From assembly GCF_002135235.1 (NCBI RefSeq), contig NZ_NEGB01000001.1:62001-126000 (forward strand): a stretch of DNA of 64,000 bases, in the 5' to 3' direction. Origin of the DNA: Acinetobacter silvestris (lineage in GTDB: Bacteria > Pseudomonadota > Gammaproteobacteria > Pseudomonadales > Moraxellaceae). The position numbers and the translations under genes are program-made. Under the pieces are notes generated by a model that worked only from the letters and a program-made list of their open reading frames with translations, ran no database searches and was not told the origin of the DNA. This document shows positions 54,434 through 63,164 of this stretch, piece by piece; positions within the stretch are counted from its first letter, which is position 1, and each line of letters begins with the position of its first letter.

Positions 54434-54662
54434 ATGACTAAAACTTTTATTGTTTATGGCGTAAGTAAAGGTTTAGGTCATGCAAGGATCCAAGCAACTC
54501 CACAATCAGCAGATACTATTTACGGGATATCTCGATCTCAACCCACTTTTCAGCATTCCAATTTTCATTGAATTTTTGCTGGTCTATCTCAATCTGAATA
54601 TGCCTGCAATGGCAGACTTAACTATGTAAATGAATCAAGTGTAGACCCATCTTTCGATGGGT
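54434..54662 (+). pseudogene. Remnant of a short-chain dehydrogenase (SDR) gene
   Basis: From ATG 54434 the frame reads 'MTKTFIVYGVSKGLGHARIQ', the TGxxxGxG-type NAD-binding start of an SDR, then 'DTIYGISRSQPTFQHSNFH', an in-frame TGA at about 54569 where a Trp codon would fit, and after the stop the same frame continues 'IFAGLSQSEYACNG'. The rest of the gene, nearly 200 residues in an intact SDR, is missing. A hairpin ACCCATC/GATGGGT (54645-54662) ends it. So this is a decayed, truncated gene. Confidence 0.7.
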
Positions 54663-54688
54663 AAATTTAATCACTGAGATGGGTTTAT

Positions 54689-55699
54689 TTATTTTTGAGT
54701 ACTTTCTAAAATATGAACCGTTGCGGTACGACCAGCCACAAAAGCCAATTCATTATGCGGGAGTTCATCCAATACTATTTTTACGGGGACGCGTTGTGCT
54801 AAACGCACCCAACTGAAAGTTGGATTAACATTGGCCAATAAACCTGAAGATGAAGTCCGTTCACGGTCTTCAATTCCCGATGCAATGCCTTGTACATGAC
54901 CTTTTATTTTTTGCGTATCCCCCATTAACTGGATACTGGCTGAGTCACCCACATGTATTTTATTCAGTTTTGTTTCTTCAAAATAACCCACAACATATAA
55001 TTGTTTACGATCTAATAATGCTGCAACAGCTTGTCCAACTTTGACATAATTTCCCGCGCGCAGATCAAAATTCGATAATGTTCCATCTGCTGGTGCAACA
55101 ACTTCAGCGCGATTCAAGTTGAGCTGTGTCAAATGCAGATTACTGTTTGCCACTTCAACTAAAGCTTGTTGCTGTTTAATATTGGCGTGCGCTTGTTCAA
55201 TCGCTGCAAGTAACTGTTCATGTTCAGCATGCGACTGGTCCTTGGCTGCAAAGACTTGATCTTGCTCCTGTTTCGAAATTGCACCATTCATTAAGTCTGA
55301 ATAACGAGTTGCTGTTTTATCTGCAAGTGTAAGATTGGCTTGAGATTTTACCACGTTGGCTTTGGTCTGAGCTAAACTCGCTTCAGCTTCAGCAAGTCCA
55401 GATTTCGCCTTCGCTAACTCTGATTTAGCTTGTTCAACATCTAACGTTTGCCGTGCAAGATCAATCTTAAAAAGAACCTGCCCTTTTTTCACGGCCTGAT
55501 TGTCTTGCACTAAAACTTCGGTGACTAATCCAGAAATATCAGATGAAACTTGAATGACATCGCCACGTACACGACCATCACGTGTCCAGGGTTCAGCATT
55601 ATAATAATTCCAAATATGCACGACACAAAAAATCGCAAGCACTGCAACCACCAGTAGAACGATTGGCCGTATCACTTTACGCTTATCAAAAGTATTCAT
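54689..55699 (-). CDS. HlyD-family periplasmic adaptor of efflux pump (AaeA/EmrA-like)
   Basis: The 336-residue membrane-fusion protein, from ATG 55699, has one N-terminal membrane anchor ('IRPIVLLVVAVLAIFCVVHIW'), the 'DGRVRGDVIQVSSDISGLVTEVLVQDNQAVKKGQVLFKID' lipoyl half, a long alpha-helical hairpin (about 95-205) and 'VVAPADGTLSNFDLRAGNYV'. It lies after a FUSC transporter and a DUF1656 protein, the AaeBXA arrangement that exports hydroxybenzoates and other aromatic acids. It is the last gene of the trio. Confidence 0.88.
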   Translation of the reverse strand: MNTFDKRKVIRPIVLLVVAVLAIFCVVHIWNYYNAEPWTRDGRVRGDVIQVSSDISGLVTEVLVQDNQAVKKGQVLFKIDLARQTLDVEQAKSELAKAKSGLAEAEASLAQTKANVVKSQANLTLADKTATRYSDLMNGAISKQEQDQVFAAKDQSHAEHEQLLAAIEQAHANIKQQQALVEVANSNLHLTQLNLNRAEVVAPADGTLSNFDLRAGNYVKVGQAVAALLDRKQLYVVGYFEETKLNKIHVGDSASIQLMGDTQKIKGHVQGIASGIEDRERTSSSGLLANVNPTFSWVRLAQRVPVKIVLDELPHNELAFVAGRTATVHILESTQK

Positions 55700-55767
55700 T
55701 TTCTCAACCCACTCAATCATCAAACTCAAAAACCAACCCGAATCAATCAACCACTAAAATCCAATAC

Positions 55768-55974
55768 TTAATTCAAACACAAAATAAAAAACCAATGCAT
55801 TAACCACAACAAAATAATGTAAAGGCATAAGTTAAATATGCCTGGAATAGCAACCCAACCTTTAGCGATCCATTGATTTGTTGCTAAAGTCACGATCTTA
55901 AATAGGAGATAAGCCAAGATGGCTTGAATTAAAAATATAGGAACATAGACACCGTAAATATTCAGCTCACCCAT
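55768..55974 (-). CDS. Small DUF1656 membrane protein (AaeX-like)
   Basis: The 68-residue protein has two hydrophobic helices ('YVPIFLIQAILAYLLFKIV' and 'IFNLCLYIILLWLMHWFFIL') and the family start 'GELNIYGVYVP'. In E. coli aaeX lies beside the aaeA/aaeB genes. Here the gene starts 2 nt after the FUSC transporter's stop and ends 68 nt before the adaptor. Confidence 0.85.
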   Translation of the reverse strand: MGELNIYGVYVPIFLIQAILAYLLFKIVTLATNQWIAKGWVAIPGIFNLCLYIILLWLMHWFFILCLN

Positions 55975-55976
55975 AC

Positions 55977-58064
55977 CTATACTCCAACCCTAGCGATAGC
56001 AATGTCTTCTGCATTAATACCACCATCATGACAAATACTATTGCGAATATTATTGACTGAAATTTGAATACGCTGACGAATATCCTGATCCTGAATATTT
56101 TGTGCTGCTCGATCTACTTGATGCAGTTGCAACCTGATTATTTTCAATTGATTGGTTTCAGGCATACGCTTAGATTTACTATCCAACCATTGAACAAGCT
56201 GCTGTTGTAATTGCTCAATCAAAGTCACGATGTCTGACTCTGAAGGTAATTTCGCGACCAACTCATGTAAACGCGATAAATCAATCATGGCACTGGATTC
56301 AATCAAGGCCTTGTTAATTTCACTTTTGAGCTCATCCGACTGAACTTGCTTGGTATTTAGTAGACCGATTCGATCCAACATACCGCGTAAATGAATTCTA
56401 AATGCCAATCCATAATCCATATAAATAGCCTGCTGCATATCTCGATAATGTGCAGACAACATCCGTTGAGCCGTCATATCTGGAGACATCGCCCGAACCA
56501 AATGAATCACGAAAATCGCAATAATGGGACCCAAAATGGAACCAATTGAGCTGTCAAAAAACATCACCTGATCCAATGAATAGTGATTATGTAAATTCAG
56601 CCCCATGACTGTCACCATCACCAATGGTAAGCCTAAACCCACCAATTGTGGATGTGGAAACATACTTAAAAAATAGATCAGAAAAGGTGCCAATACCACG
56701 ACCAATTGCCAGAACGTCGTTACATGAGGAAAGATGCCATAGGCGTAAATAAAGATAATAAATGTACCGTAAATACTTCCTCGAACAAAAACCTTCAAAG
56801 CCGGAACTGGATTGTCTAATGCCGTTAAAATACAAGCACAAATCACAGCCAATTGCGCCATCATAAAACCGACTTTCCAACCACTTAAAATCCAAAGTGC
56901 CGTTGCAATCAATATGGTCATGAAGACAGAAATAGCACCACGAACGGCAATGCCATAATCACGATGCAAACTCGGGTAATTCGTGGTTAATGCAGCAATC
57001 GATTCAGGTAAACTGTAGTCACCGTGTTGAATCCGTTGCCAAATAAGCTTCACAGCACGTACATTCTGTATAAAATGACGAACATCCATTTTAACGCTAC
57101 TCAACATAACCCGTTGATCTAGATGGGCTTGCTGTAAGATCCAATCAAAATCTGTATCAAAACTCACAGGAAGTTGATCCAATTCATCTTCTTGTATACG
57201 CTGATCATCCTTTAAAAATTCAATAACATGGTCATGCAATTTTTTTAAATTTTGTCGATAAGACAAATCAATTTGGTCCAACTGTTTTAAGCGTTCAGAG
57301 ATGGCAACCAAATTAGCGACCAGCATGGTGACTTGGTGTAGTAATTCTTGTATTGGCTTGGTAATTCCTTTGAATTTAGATTGTTCATAACTCAAATGCA
57401 CGGCCATAGCATGAATATCAGAGGTATCTCTCGTAATATGAGCCAGTAAAGTGGTGTAATTATCGTGATGCCGCTCATCTGATAAAATACGATCAAATAA
57501 GGCTTTGGTATCTTGCATGGTCTTATTCACACGATGTTGTAATATCGGCCCTACATGCATGGGAAAAATAGTCGCCGAGACCACGGCACTGCATACCACA
57601 CCTAAGGCTATTTCTAAGCAACGCCCCAATGCCATATCAAAAATGCTGACCGTATCAATATAGGCAATTGCATTAAAACAAATCAGCACTGCGGTATATC
57701 CCGCCAGCATAAATACGTAGCTTCTTGGAGTCCGATCTAATAACGAAATATACAGACAAATACTGACCCAAGCTGCGAGTACCAAAGTAAACAACAACGG
57801 CGTATTGATGAGTGATGGCGTCACTGCAACTGCAAAAATTGCCCCCACAATTGTCCCTAACAGCCGATAAATACTTTTGGAAGACGTCATTCCCACATAG
57901 GGATTAGCAATCACAAAGACTGTGCCCATTGCCCACATCGGATACGCCAGATCTAAAGCAAAGGCAATATAAAGTGCCAGCATCGCTGCAATAAATGTTT
58001 TTGTCGCAAAAATAAGATCAAGCTTACTGGGTCGAAAGGCCAATAACGGTTTGAATAAAAACAT
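55977..58064 (-). CDS. FUSC-family transporter (AaeB-like efflux pump)
   Basis: The 695-residue inner-membrane protein has two halves, each with a hydrophobic FUSC domain: residues 20-165 ('TFIAAMLALYIAFALDLAYPMWAMGTVFV', 'ANPYVGMTSSKSIYRLLGTIVGA') and about 370-530 ('AIRGAISVFMTILIATALWILSGWK'-like). A cytosolic helical domain lies between, and a C-terminal tail follows. AaeB-type proteins export p-hydroxybenzoate and related acids. It is the first gene of the efflux operon, with a large upstream region holding an inverted repeat. Confidence 0.88.
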   Translation of the reverse strand: MFLFKPLLAFRPSKLDLIFATKTFIAAMLALYIAFALDLAYPMWAMGTVFVIANPYVGMTSSKSIYRLLGTIVGAIFAVAVTPSLINTPLLFTLVLAAWVSICLYISLLDRTPRSYVFMLAGYTAVLICFNAIAYIDTVSIFDMALGRCLEIALGVVCSAVVSATIFPMHVGPILQHRVNKTMQDTKALFDRILSDERHHDNYTTLLAHITRDTSDIHAMAVHLSYEQSKFKGITKPIQELLHQVTMLVANLVAISERLKQLDQIDLSYRQNLKKLHDHVIEFLKDDQRIQEDELDQLPVSFDTDFDWILQQAHLDQRVMLSSVKMDVRHFIQNVRAVKLIWQRIQHGDYSLPESIAALTTNYPSLHRDYGIAVRGAISVFMTILIATALWILSGWKVGFMMAQLAVICACILTALDNPVPALKVFVRGSIYGTFIIFIYAYGIFPHVTTFWQLVVVLAPFLIYFLSMFPHPQLVGLGLPLVMVTVMGLNLHNHYSLDQVMFFDSSIGSILGPIIAIFVIHLVRAMSPDMTAQRMLSAHYRDMQQAIYMDYGLAFRIHLRGMLDRIGLLNTKQVQSDELKSEINKALIESSAMIDLSRLHELVAKLPSESDIVTLIEQLQQQLVQWLDSKSKRMPETNQLKIIRLQLHQVDRAAQNIQDQDIRQRIQISVNNIRNSICHDGGINAEDIAIARVGV

Positions 58065-58548
58065 CGAGATGATCCGATTGAATGCTCAGAAATATCTTTC
58101 TCTACATGCTTATATTTTTCTGTAAACCACAAAAATAACAGTTACATGTACAAATGGGGCTTTGCAGCTAGAGACATTCAATCATGTGACTCTGAAATCA
58201 AATACGGAACTGTATTTGACCCATTAAAAAGGCTTATTCATAGAATATGAGAAAGTTTGACTAAATTCACACCAAAATACTCAGCGCAAACTCATTATTG
58301 GATATTTATACTACAAATCAACCTAAAAATAAATTTTTATTTAATTAAAAAATCATATAACGATAATATATCGTATATTTATGGCGGTTTTCTTCTATAA
58401 ATGGACATAACCCGCATTTGAAAATGCAGTATAAAAATGCTTTAAATAGCGTATGTGATCGATAAATGACTCGGCAATATCCGCCTTTTTTGTTATAAGG
58501 TAACACTACATTCTTTTTTCTGATGTTCAGCGATATAGTAGGTCGTCA
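58065..58548. promoter_or_regulatory. FUSC operon / IclR divergent region with inverted repeats
   Basis: This 484-bp gene-free stretch separates the divergent efflux operon and the regulator. It has a perfect 8-bp inverted repeat TCAAATAC-N6-GTATTTGA (58198-58219), 134 bp before the FUSC start, and a shorter one, ACGATA-ATA-TATCGT (58360-58374), nearer the centre. Both resemble dimeric-regulator operators; the IclR protein is the obvious candidate. Confidence 0.6.
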
Positions 58549-59385
58549 ATGGCGCTTTCAAGTTTTGGTAAAATTCTCACCGTACTAGATTTATTCTCAG
58601 TATCGCGTCCAGTCATTAATGTTGATGTAATTTGTGAAGAACTCAGTTTATCTAAACCGACCAGTTATCGTTATTTAAAAGAATTAGTTTCCGCTGATAT
58701 TTTACAACGTTTAAGTGGTACTTCTGGGGACTACACCTTAGGTCCAAAAATTGCCGTGATGGATTATATTTCCAGAACAACGGATCCTTTAGTCCAAATT
58801 AGTATTCCTTTTATGCAGGAAATTTCTGAAAAAACGGAATTATGTTGCTTACTGACCCATCTAAACAGTAATTATTGCATTGATATTCATCATGAAACAT
58901 TCAAAAATGTAGAAATATTTTCTTATGGTCGTGGCTGCCCTCGTCCAGTTTTTATGGGCTCGTCCCCTAAAGTCATTATGGCGCATCTCTCTAAGCAAAA
59001 AATTCATGAATATTATCAAACCTTTTCAACTGAATTAGAGAAAGTCGGATTTGCACATAACGAAGATACCTTTATTGCAAAAATGAAAAAAATTAAGAAG
59101 CAAGGCTACTATCTCTCACGTGGTGAACTCGACCCCAACGTTTCAGGTTTATCTGTACCAGTAAAATTTTCAAGTAAAGAAGCACCTTTAGCACTGACGG
59201 TGGTCGCGTCAAAAAATCGCTTTGAATTTATTAATATTGATAAACTGATTGAAATTTTAAAGGAAAATGCAGAGCAAATAGAAAAACGTTTCTTGGCACT
59301 TTCAGAAAATCATCAGTTAACGGACTATCATTCTGTAGTGCAAGAAAATAAATCTCGCACTTTATATAACTCTCATCGCAATTAA
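58549..59385 (+). CDS. IclR-family transcriptional regulator
   Basis: The 278-residue regulator has an N-terminal winged helix-turn-helix (about 8-65, 'VICEELSLSKPTSYRYLKELV') and a GAF-like effector-binding domain (about 80-250, with 'RPVFMGSSPKVIMAHLS' and 'GYYLSRGELDPNVSGLSVPVKF', the typical IclR loop). IclR proteins respond to aromatic acids and central metabolites. It is divergent from the AaeBXA-like efflux operon, which it probably controls. The effector is not known. Confidence 0.9.
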   Translation: MALSSFGKILTVLDLFSVSRPVINVDVICEELSLSKPTSYRYLKELVSADILQRLSGTSGDYTLGPKIAVMDYISRTTDPLVQISIPFMQEISEKTELCCLLTHLNSNYCIDIHHETFKNVEIFSYGRGCPRPVFMGSSPKVIMAHLSKQKIHEYYQTFSTELEKVGFAHNEDTFIAKMKKIKKQGYYLSRGELDPNVSGLSVPVKFSSKEAPLALTVVASKNRFEFINIDKLIEILKENAEQIEKRFLALSENHQLTDYHSVVQENKSRTLYNSHRN

Positions 59386-59557
59386 ACTTGAAGCGATCAA
59401 CGCTTCTTGATTAAGCACAGATACAAGCGAAGATGGTCATCACTAACAGCCAAATGCGTGCTCAGTCGGTAATAGGAACAAATGATCAAATCGGGGAACT
59501 TATGACACCTCTGTTAATTTGTGAAAAAGTCTAAGAACTTGATTCTGCTTCAAATAT

Positions 59558-59588
59558 AAAAAAGCCTTTCATGATGAAAGGCTTTTTT
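59558..59588. terminator. Bidirectional terminator between the IclR gene and pgsA
   Basis: Perfect 13-bp stem AAAAAAGCCTTTC/GAAAGGCTTTTTT with loop ATGAT, between converging genes. Confidence 0.92.
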
Positions 59589-59603
59589 ATTGTTCAATTC
59601 AAT

Positions 59604-60191
59604 TTAAGGTTGTTTTAAATACGGCCAAGCTGCTTTTAAATAAATAAACATCGACCATAATGTTAAAACAACTGCGGTATATAATAACCCATAAGCCAAC
59701 ATTTCCAACGGCTGCCAATTGAGCAAAAATACCGTAATGGCTATCATTTGAAAGGCTGTTTTATATTTACCGACTGTTGATACAGCCACATTGGTTCGTG
59801 CACCTAATTCTGCCATCCACTCACGTAAAGCTGAAACGGTGATCTCACGTGAAATAATGACAATGGCAGCAAAAGCCATGGCAATATTTGGTTGCCATTG
59901 CACCAAGACAATCAGTGCCGCAGCCACCATTAATTTATCAGCCACTGGATCTAAAAAACGTCCAAATGCTGAGGATTGATTTAAGGTACGTGCCAGATAT
60001 CCATCTAGCCAATCCGTTACTGCTGCAATAACAAAAACAGCAGTCAAAACCATATGCCGCATCATACTGCCTTCATGGCCACCAACCCCAATTGCAGGTG
60101 GCCAATACGCAATAATTAAAAATACTGGAATTAACGCAATTCGTGCCAGCGTCAAGATATTTGGAATATTCAGGATTCGACCTGTAGTCAT
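59604..60191 (-). CDS. pgsA: CDP-diacylglycerol--glycerol-3-phosphate 3-phosphatidyltransferase
   Basis: PgsA makes phosphatidylglycerol phosphate in the inner membrane. The 195-residue protein has the CDP-alcohol phosphotransferase signature DG(x)2AR(x)8G(x)3D(x)3D in 'DGYLARTLNQ' / 'GRFLDPVADK', and about four to five hydrophobic segments. The start is ATG 60191; the frame can begin at GTG 60203. Confidence 0.95.
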   Translation of the reverse strand: MTTGRILNIPNILTLARIALIPVFLIIAYWPPAIGVGGHEGSMMRHMVLTAVFVIAAVTDWLDGYLARTLNQSSAFGRFLDPVADKLMVAAALIVLVQWQPNIAMAFAAIVIISREITVSALREWMAELGARTNVAVSTVGKYKTAFQMIAITVFLLNWQPLEMLAYGLLYTAVVLTLWSMFIYLKAAWPYLKQP

Positions 60192-60308
60192 AGACACCGC
60201 CACGCCAGTTTGTCCCCTATTTACCTATCATTCGTTATAAGCAAACAGCTGTATAGAGAAAAGCTCTAATCTTGCCAATACTTTAAACGATTCACGTGAA
60301 ACTGTCGA

Positions 60309-61103
60309 CTAGGCAAATACGGTCACCGTCTGTCGAGAAATCGCAATTAAACGATTATCGGCATCCCAAATATGTGCATATTCAGTTGCATAGCCTTCGC
60401 CTGCATATTCGGTGACGACTTTATATTTAAACCAATCATGGATTTGATGTTGAATTGGATGTACATAAGTGACATGCCAAGTCAGTGTGCTGGCAGGCAA
60501 CATACTTTTAAACATCGGTAATACGCCTGGCGGCCATACATCAAATAAAATCATCAAGTCTGCAACTGACATCACACGATTTTCATGTAACTCAGGATCA
60601 AATCTAAACCATCCACCAAAATCGGGTTTGTCACTGGCTGAACAAGGATAATGCCCCTCAGCCCATGCCAATTCAAACTGCTGGAAACATTGCGGTGCAA
60701 AAGCATTCTTTGGCAAAATTTTCAGTTCATCAACAGCAGGATAATCAGGCGCTTGAATTTCATTACGCACATGAATGCTCGATTCACGCTGCATACCAAA
60801 ACTTGCCAGTAAAATACTCTGCACGGCATCATCTTGCCATAAACGGACTTCAATGGTAGTGACGGATTTTCCTTGTCTTAAAATTTCAGCCGTCATTTTA
60901 GCTTTGGCTTCTTGAACAGGTCCGACAAAGGTCACACTAACACTGAGAAGATGCTGGGATGGATCATTGATGGTCGTAACGGCTTTATGCATCAACAAAC
61001 CTGCCACTAAACCGCCAAAAATAGTCCGTCCTTGCAACCATCCGGCTGGAATGTCAATCCATTCATTTTGTTCAATATCTTTGAGAGTTTGGGTAAATGA
61101 CAT
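60309..61103 (-). CDS. Thioesterase-family protein (double hotdog, TesB-like)
   Basis: The 264-residue protein has two hotdog-fold halves of the acyl-CoA thioesterase kind (PF13622-like): N-terminal 'GWLQGRTIFGGLVAGLLMHKAVTTI' and 'QEAKAKMTAEILRQGKSVTTIEVRLWQDD', and C-terminal 'MSVADLMILFDVWPPG' with 'TLTWHVTYVHP'. It probably hydrolyses an acyl-CoA of unknown chain length. It is on the same strand as pgsA and uvrC but 184 bp from uvrC. Confidence 0.82.
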   Translation of the reverse strand: MSFTQTLKDIEQNEWIDIPAGWLQGRTIFGGLVAGLLMHKAVTTINDPSQHLLSVSVTFVGPVQEAKAKMTAEILRQGKSVTTIEVRLWQDDAVQSILLASFGMQRESSIHVRNEIQAPDYPAVDELKILPKNAFAPQCFQQFELAWAEGHYPCSASDKPDFGGWFRFDPELHENRVMSVADLMILFDVWPPGVLPMFKSMLPASTLTWHVTYVHPIQHQIHDWFKYKVVTEYAGEGYATEYAHIWDADNRLIAISRQTVTVFA

Positions 61104-61223
61104 TGCTTATCCTCAAGCACTTTTCTATGTCACTTAATGTTTCATATTTTACCTAGTGTTGTGAATGATCAATGACTGCTGCGTCAGTGAGCATTTTGGC
61201 AAATGACCATGCACTTATATTCC

Positions 61224-61243
61224 GCTTGATGTAAAAATCAAGC
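61224..61243 (-). repeat. Hairpin in the uvrC-thioesterase gap
   Basis: Arms GCTTGAT (61224-61230) and ATCAAGC (61237-61243), 6-nt loop. There is no T-run on the minus strand, so it is a weak terminator at best. Confidence 0.4.
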
Positions 61244-61286
61244 TTGCTGATCTATTCAATAATCAATTGAAAAAAATTAAAATAAA

Positions 61287-63086
61287 CTATTCATGTAAAA
61301 TTTTATAAATTGTCCGTGCCATAACATCTCCCAAACCTGGAACCATTTTTAAATCATGTTCAGCAGCCTTAAGTACACCTTGAATCCCTCCAAAATGCGT
61401 CAATAAATCACGGCGACGTTTCGGTCCTAATCCCGGAATGGCTTCTAAGACTGAACCACCACGGCGTTTATCTCGTTTGGCACGATGTTTGGTAATGGCG
61501 AAACGATGCGCTTCATCACGTACCTGTTGGATTAAATGTAAAGCTTTATTATCTTCAGGTAATTGAATTTTGGTACCATCAGTAAAATGTAGCGTTTCTA
61601 AGCCAGGTTTACGCCCTTCACCTTTAGACACCCCCACCATAAACGCATCCAATTCAAGTTCTTGCATCACTTGCATCGCCATATTTAACTGCCCCTTGCC
61701 GCCATCAATCAACAGTAAGTCAGGCAACATGGCTTTTTTATAACGACGGATTAAAGCTTGACGCATGGCAGCATAATCATCACCACCAGTAATATCTTCA
61801 ATGGCAAATTGACGATAATCTCGTTTCCGCGCACCGCCGGCATCAAAGACTACACACGATGCAATGGTCGCTTCCCCCATGGTATGTGAAATATCAAAAC
61901 ACTCGATACGATCAATCGGTCGATCCAGTATTGTTTCCAACTGATGAAAACGTTCATTGAGCTCTAAATGATTCGCCAACTTGCCTTTAATGGCATGTTG
62001 CACATTCATCTCTGCCAACTCAAGCCACTCGGCACGCGTTTCACGGACATTGGGTTTAATCTGAACTTTCTTTTCAAATTGCTGCTGTAATGCCTGCTCC
62101 ATTTCTTGGCGATCTGGAATATCAACATTAATAATTAACTCAGCTGGCACTTCATCTGCCACTTGGAAATAAAAGTTCGCCATAAAGTCAGACAGCATTT
62201 GTCCTAAATCATCATCTAACATATCGGGGAAATAGCTTTTACCGCCTAACATTTTGCCATTCCGTACATGCATAATCTGAACACAAGTTACCCCAGCCTG
62301 ATAAGCAATCGCGAGAATGTCAGCTTCACCTTTTAACTTATAAATGGCTTGTTGTGACTGTACTTCGCGTAACAATGCCATACGATCACGGTAAAATACG
62401 GCTTTTTCAAACTCTAAACTTTCCGCTGCCTGCTCCATTTTACGAATCAGTTCCTGATTCAGCTCTTTGGTATCTCCTTGTAAAAAACGGATCGAATTTT
62501 GAACATCTTCCTGATAGTCTTCGGGAGAAATGAGCCCCACACACGGCGCGGTACAACGTTTAATTTGATACTGTAGACAGGGGCGTTTACGCTGTGAAAA
62601 ATAGCTATTTTCACATTGGCGCACGTTAAAAAGTTTTTGTAAAACCAATAAAGTATCACGGGCATTATAGGCACTTGGATAAGGTCCAAAAAACTTACCC
62701 ACTTGATGTTTGCCCTTGCCACGACCACTGGCAATGCGTGGATAAGGTTGATCTGCTGAAACAAAAATATAGACATAGGATTTATCATCCCGCAACATAA
62801 TATTATATGGTGGGCGATGCAGCTTGATTAAATTTTGTTCGAGTAGCAATGCTTCAGTTTCAGAACGAACAATCAGCGTTTCAATGTCATAAATGCGTGC
62901 TACTAATGCCTGTGTTTTCGGATGCTCAATCGTTTTAACAAAATAGCTCGACACGCGATTTTTTAAATTCTTGGCTTTGCCGACATACAGTAATTCACCG
63001 TCTTTGCCGAGCATGCGATAAACACCGGGCAAAGTCGTCATATTGGCTAAAATCTTTTCGATATTTTCACACGCGTTTTCGTTCAC
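61287..63086 (-). CDS. uvrC: Excinuclease ABC subunit C
   Basis: UvrC makes both incisions in nucleotide excision repair. The 599-residue protein has an N-terminal GIY-YIG nuclease ('[26 protein letters not shown]'), a Cys-rich segment, a UvrB-interacting UVR helix ('[23 protein letters not shown]'), an RNase H-like C nuclease ('[22 protein letters not shown]', '[13 protein letters not shown]') and a tandem helix-hairpin-helix tail ('[18 protein letters not shown]'). The start codon is GTG (63086-63084) with no clear ribosome site; it lies at the edge of an 11-bp inverted repeat. Confidence 0.96.
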   Translation of the reverse strand: MNENACENIEKILANMTTLPGVYRMLGKDGELLYVGKAKNLKNRVSSYFVKTIEHPKTQALVARIYDIETLIVRSETEALLLEQNLIKLHRPPYNIMLRDDKSYVYIFVSADQPYPRIASGRGKGKHQVGKFFGPYPSAYNARDTLLVLQKLFNVRQCENSYFSQRKRPCLQYQIKRCTAPCVGLISPEDYQEDVQNSIRFLQGDTKELNQELIRKMEQAAESLEFEKAVFYRDRMALLREVQSQQAIYKLKGEADILAIAYQAGVTCVQIMHVRNGKMLGGKSYFPDMLDDDLGQMLSDFMANFYFQVADEVPAELIINVDIPDRQEMEQALQQQFEKKVQIKPNVRETRAEWLELAEMNVQHAIKGKLANHLELNERFHQLETILDRPIDRIECFDISHTMGEATIASCVVFDAGGARKRDYRQFAIEDITGGDDYAAMRQALIRRYKKAMLPDLLLIDGGKGQLNMAMQVMQELELDAFMVGVSKGEGRKPGLETLHFTDGTKIQLPEDNKALHLIQQVRDEAHRFAITKHRAKRDKRRGGSVLEAIPGLGPKRRRDLLTHFGGIQGVLKAAEHDLKMVPGLGDVMARTIYKILHE

Positions 63087-63153
63087 AGTAGACTTTTAAG
63101 TTGGGCTATCCATGGATGATGTAGATCGATCATGCATTTTTCAAGTCTACTGT
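63085..63153 (-). repeat. 11-bp inverted repeat around the uvrC start
   Basis: ACAGTAGACTT (63085-63095) and AAGTCTACTGT (63143-63153) are perfect complements separated by 47 bp. The first arm overlaps the uvrC GTG start on the minus strand; the second lies near the end of the upstream gene. In RNA the pairing would sequester the uvrC start. Confidence 0.7.
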
Positions 63154-63164
63154 TGTGAATAAGC

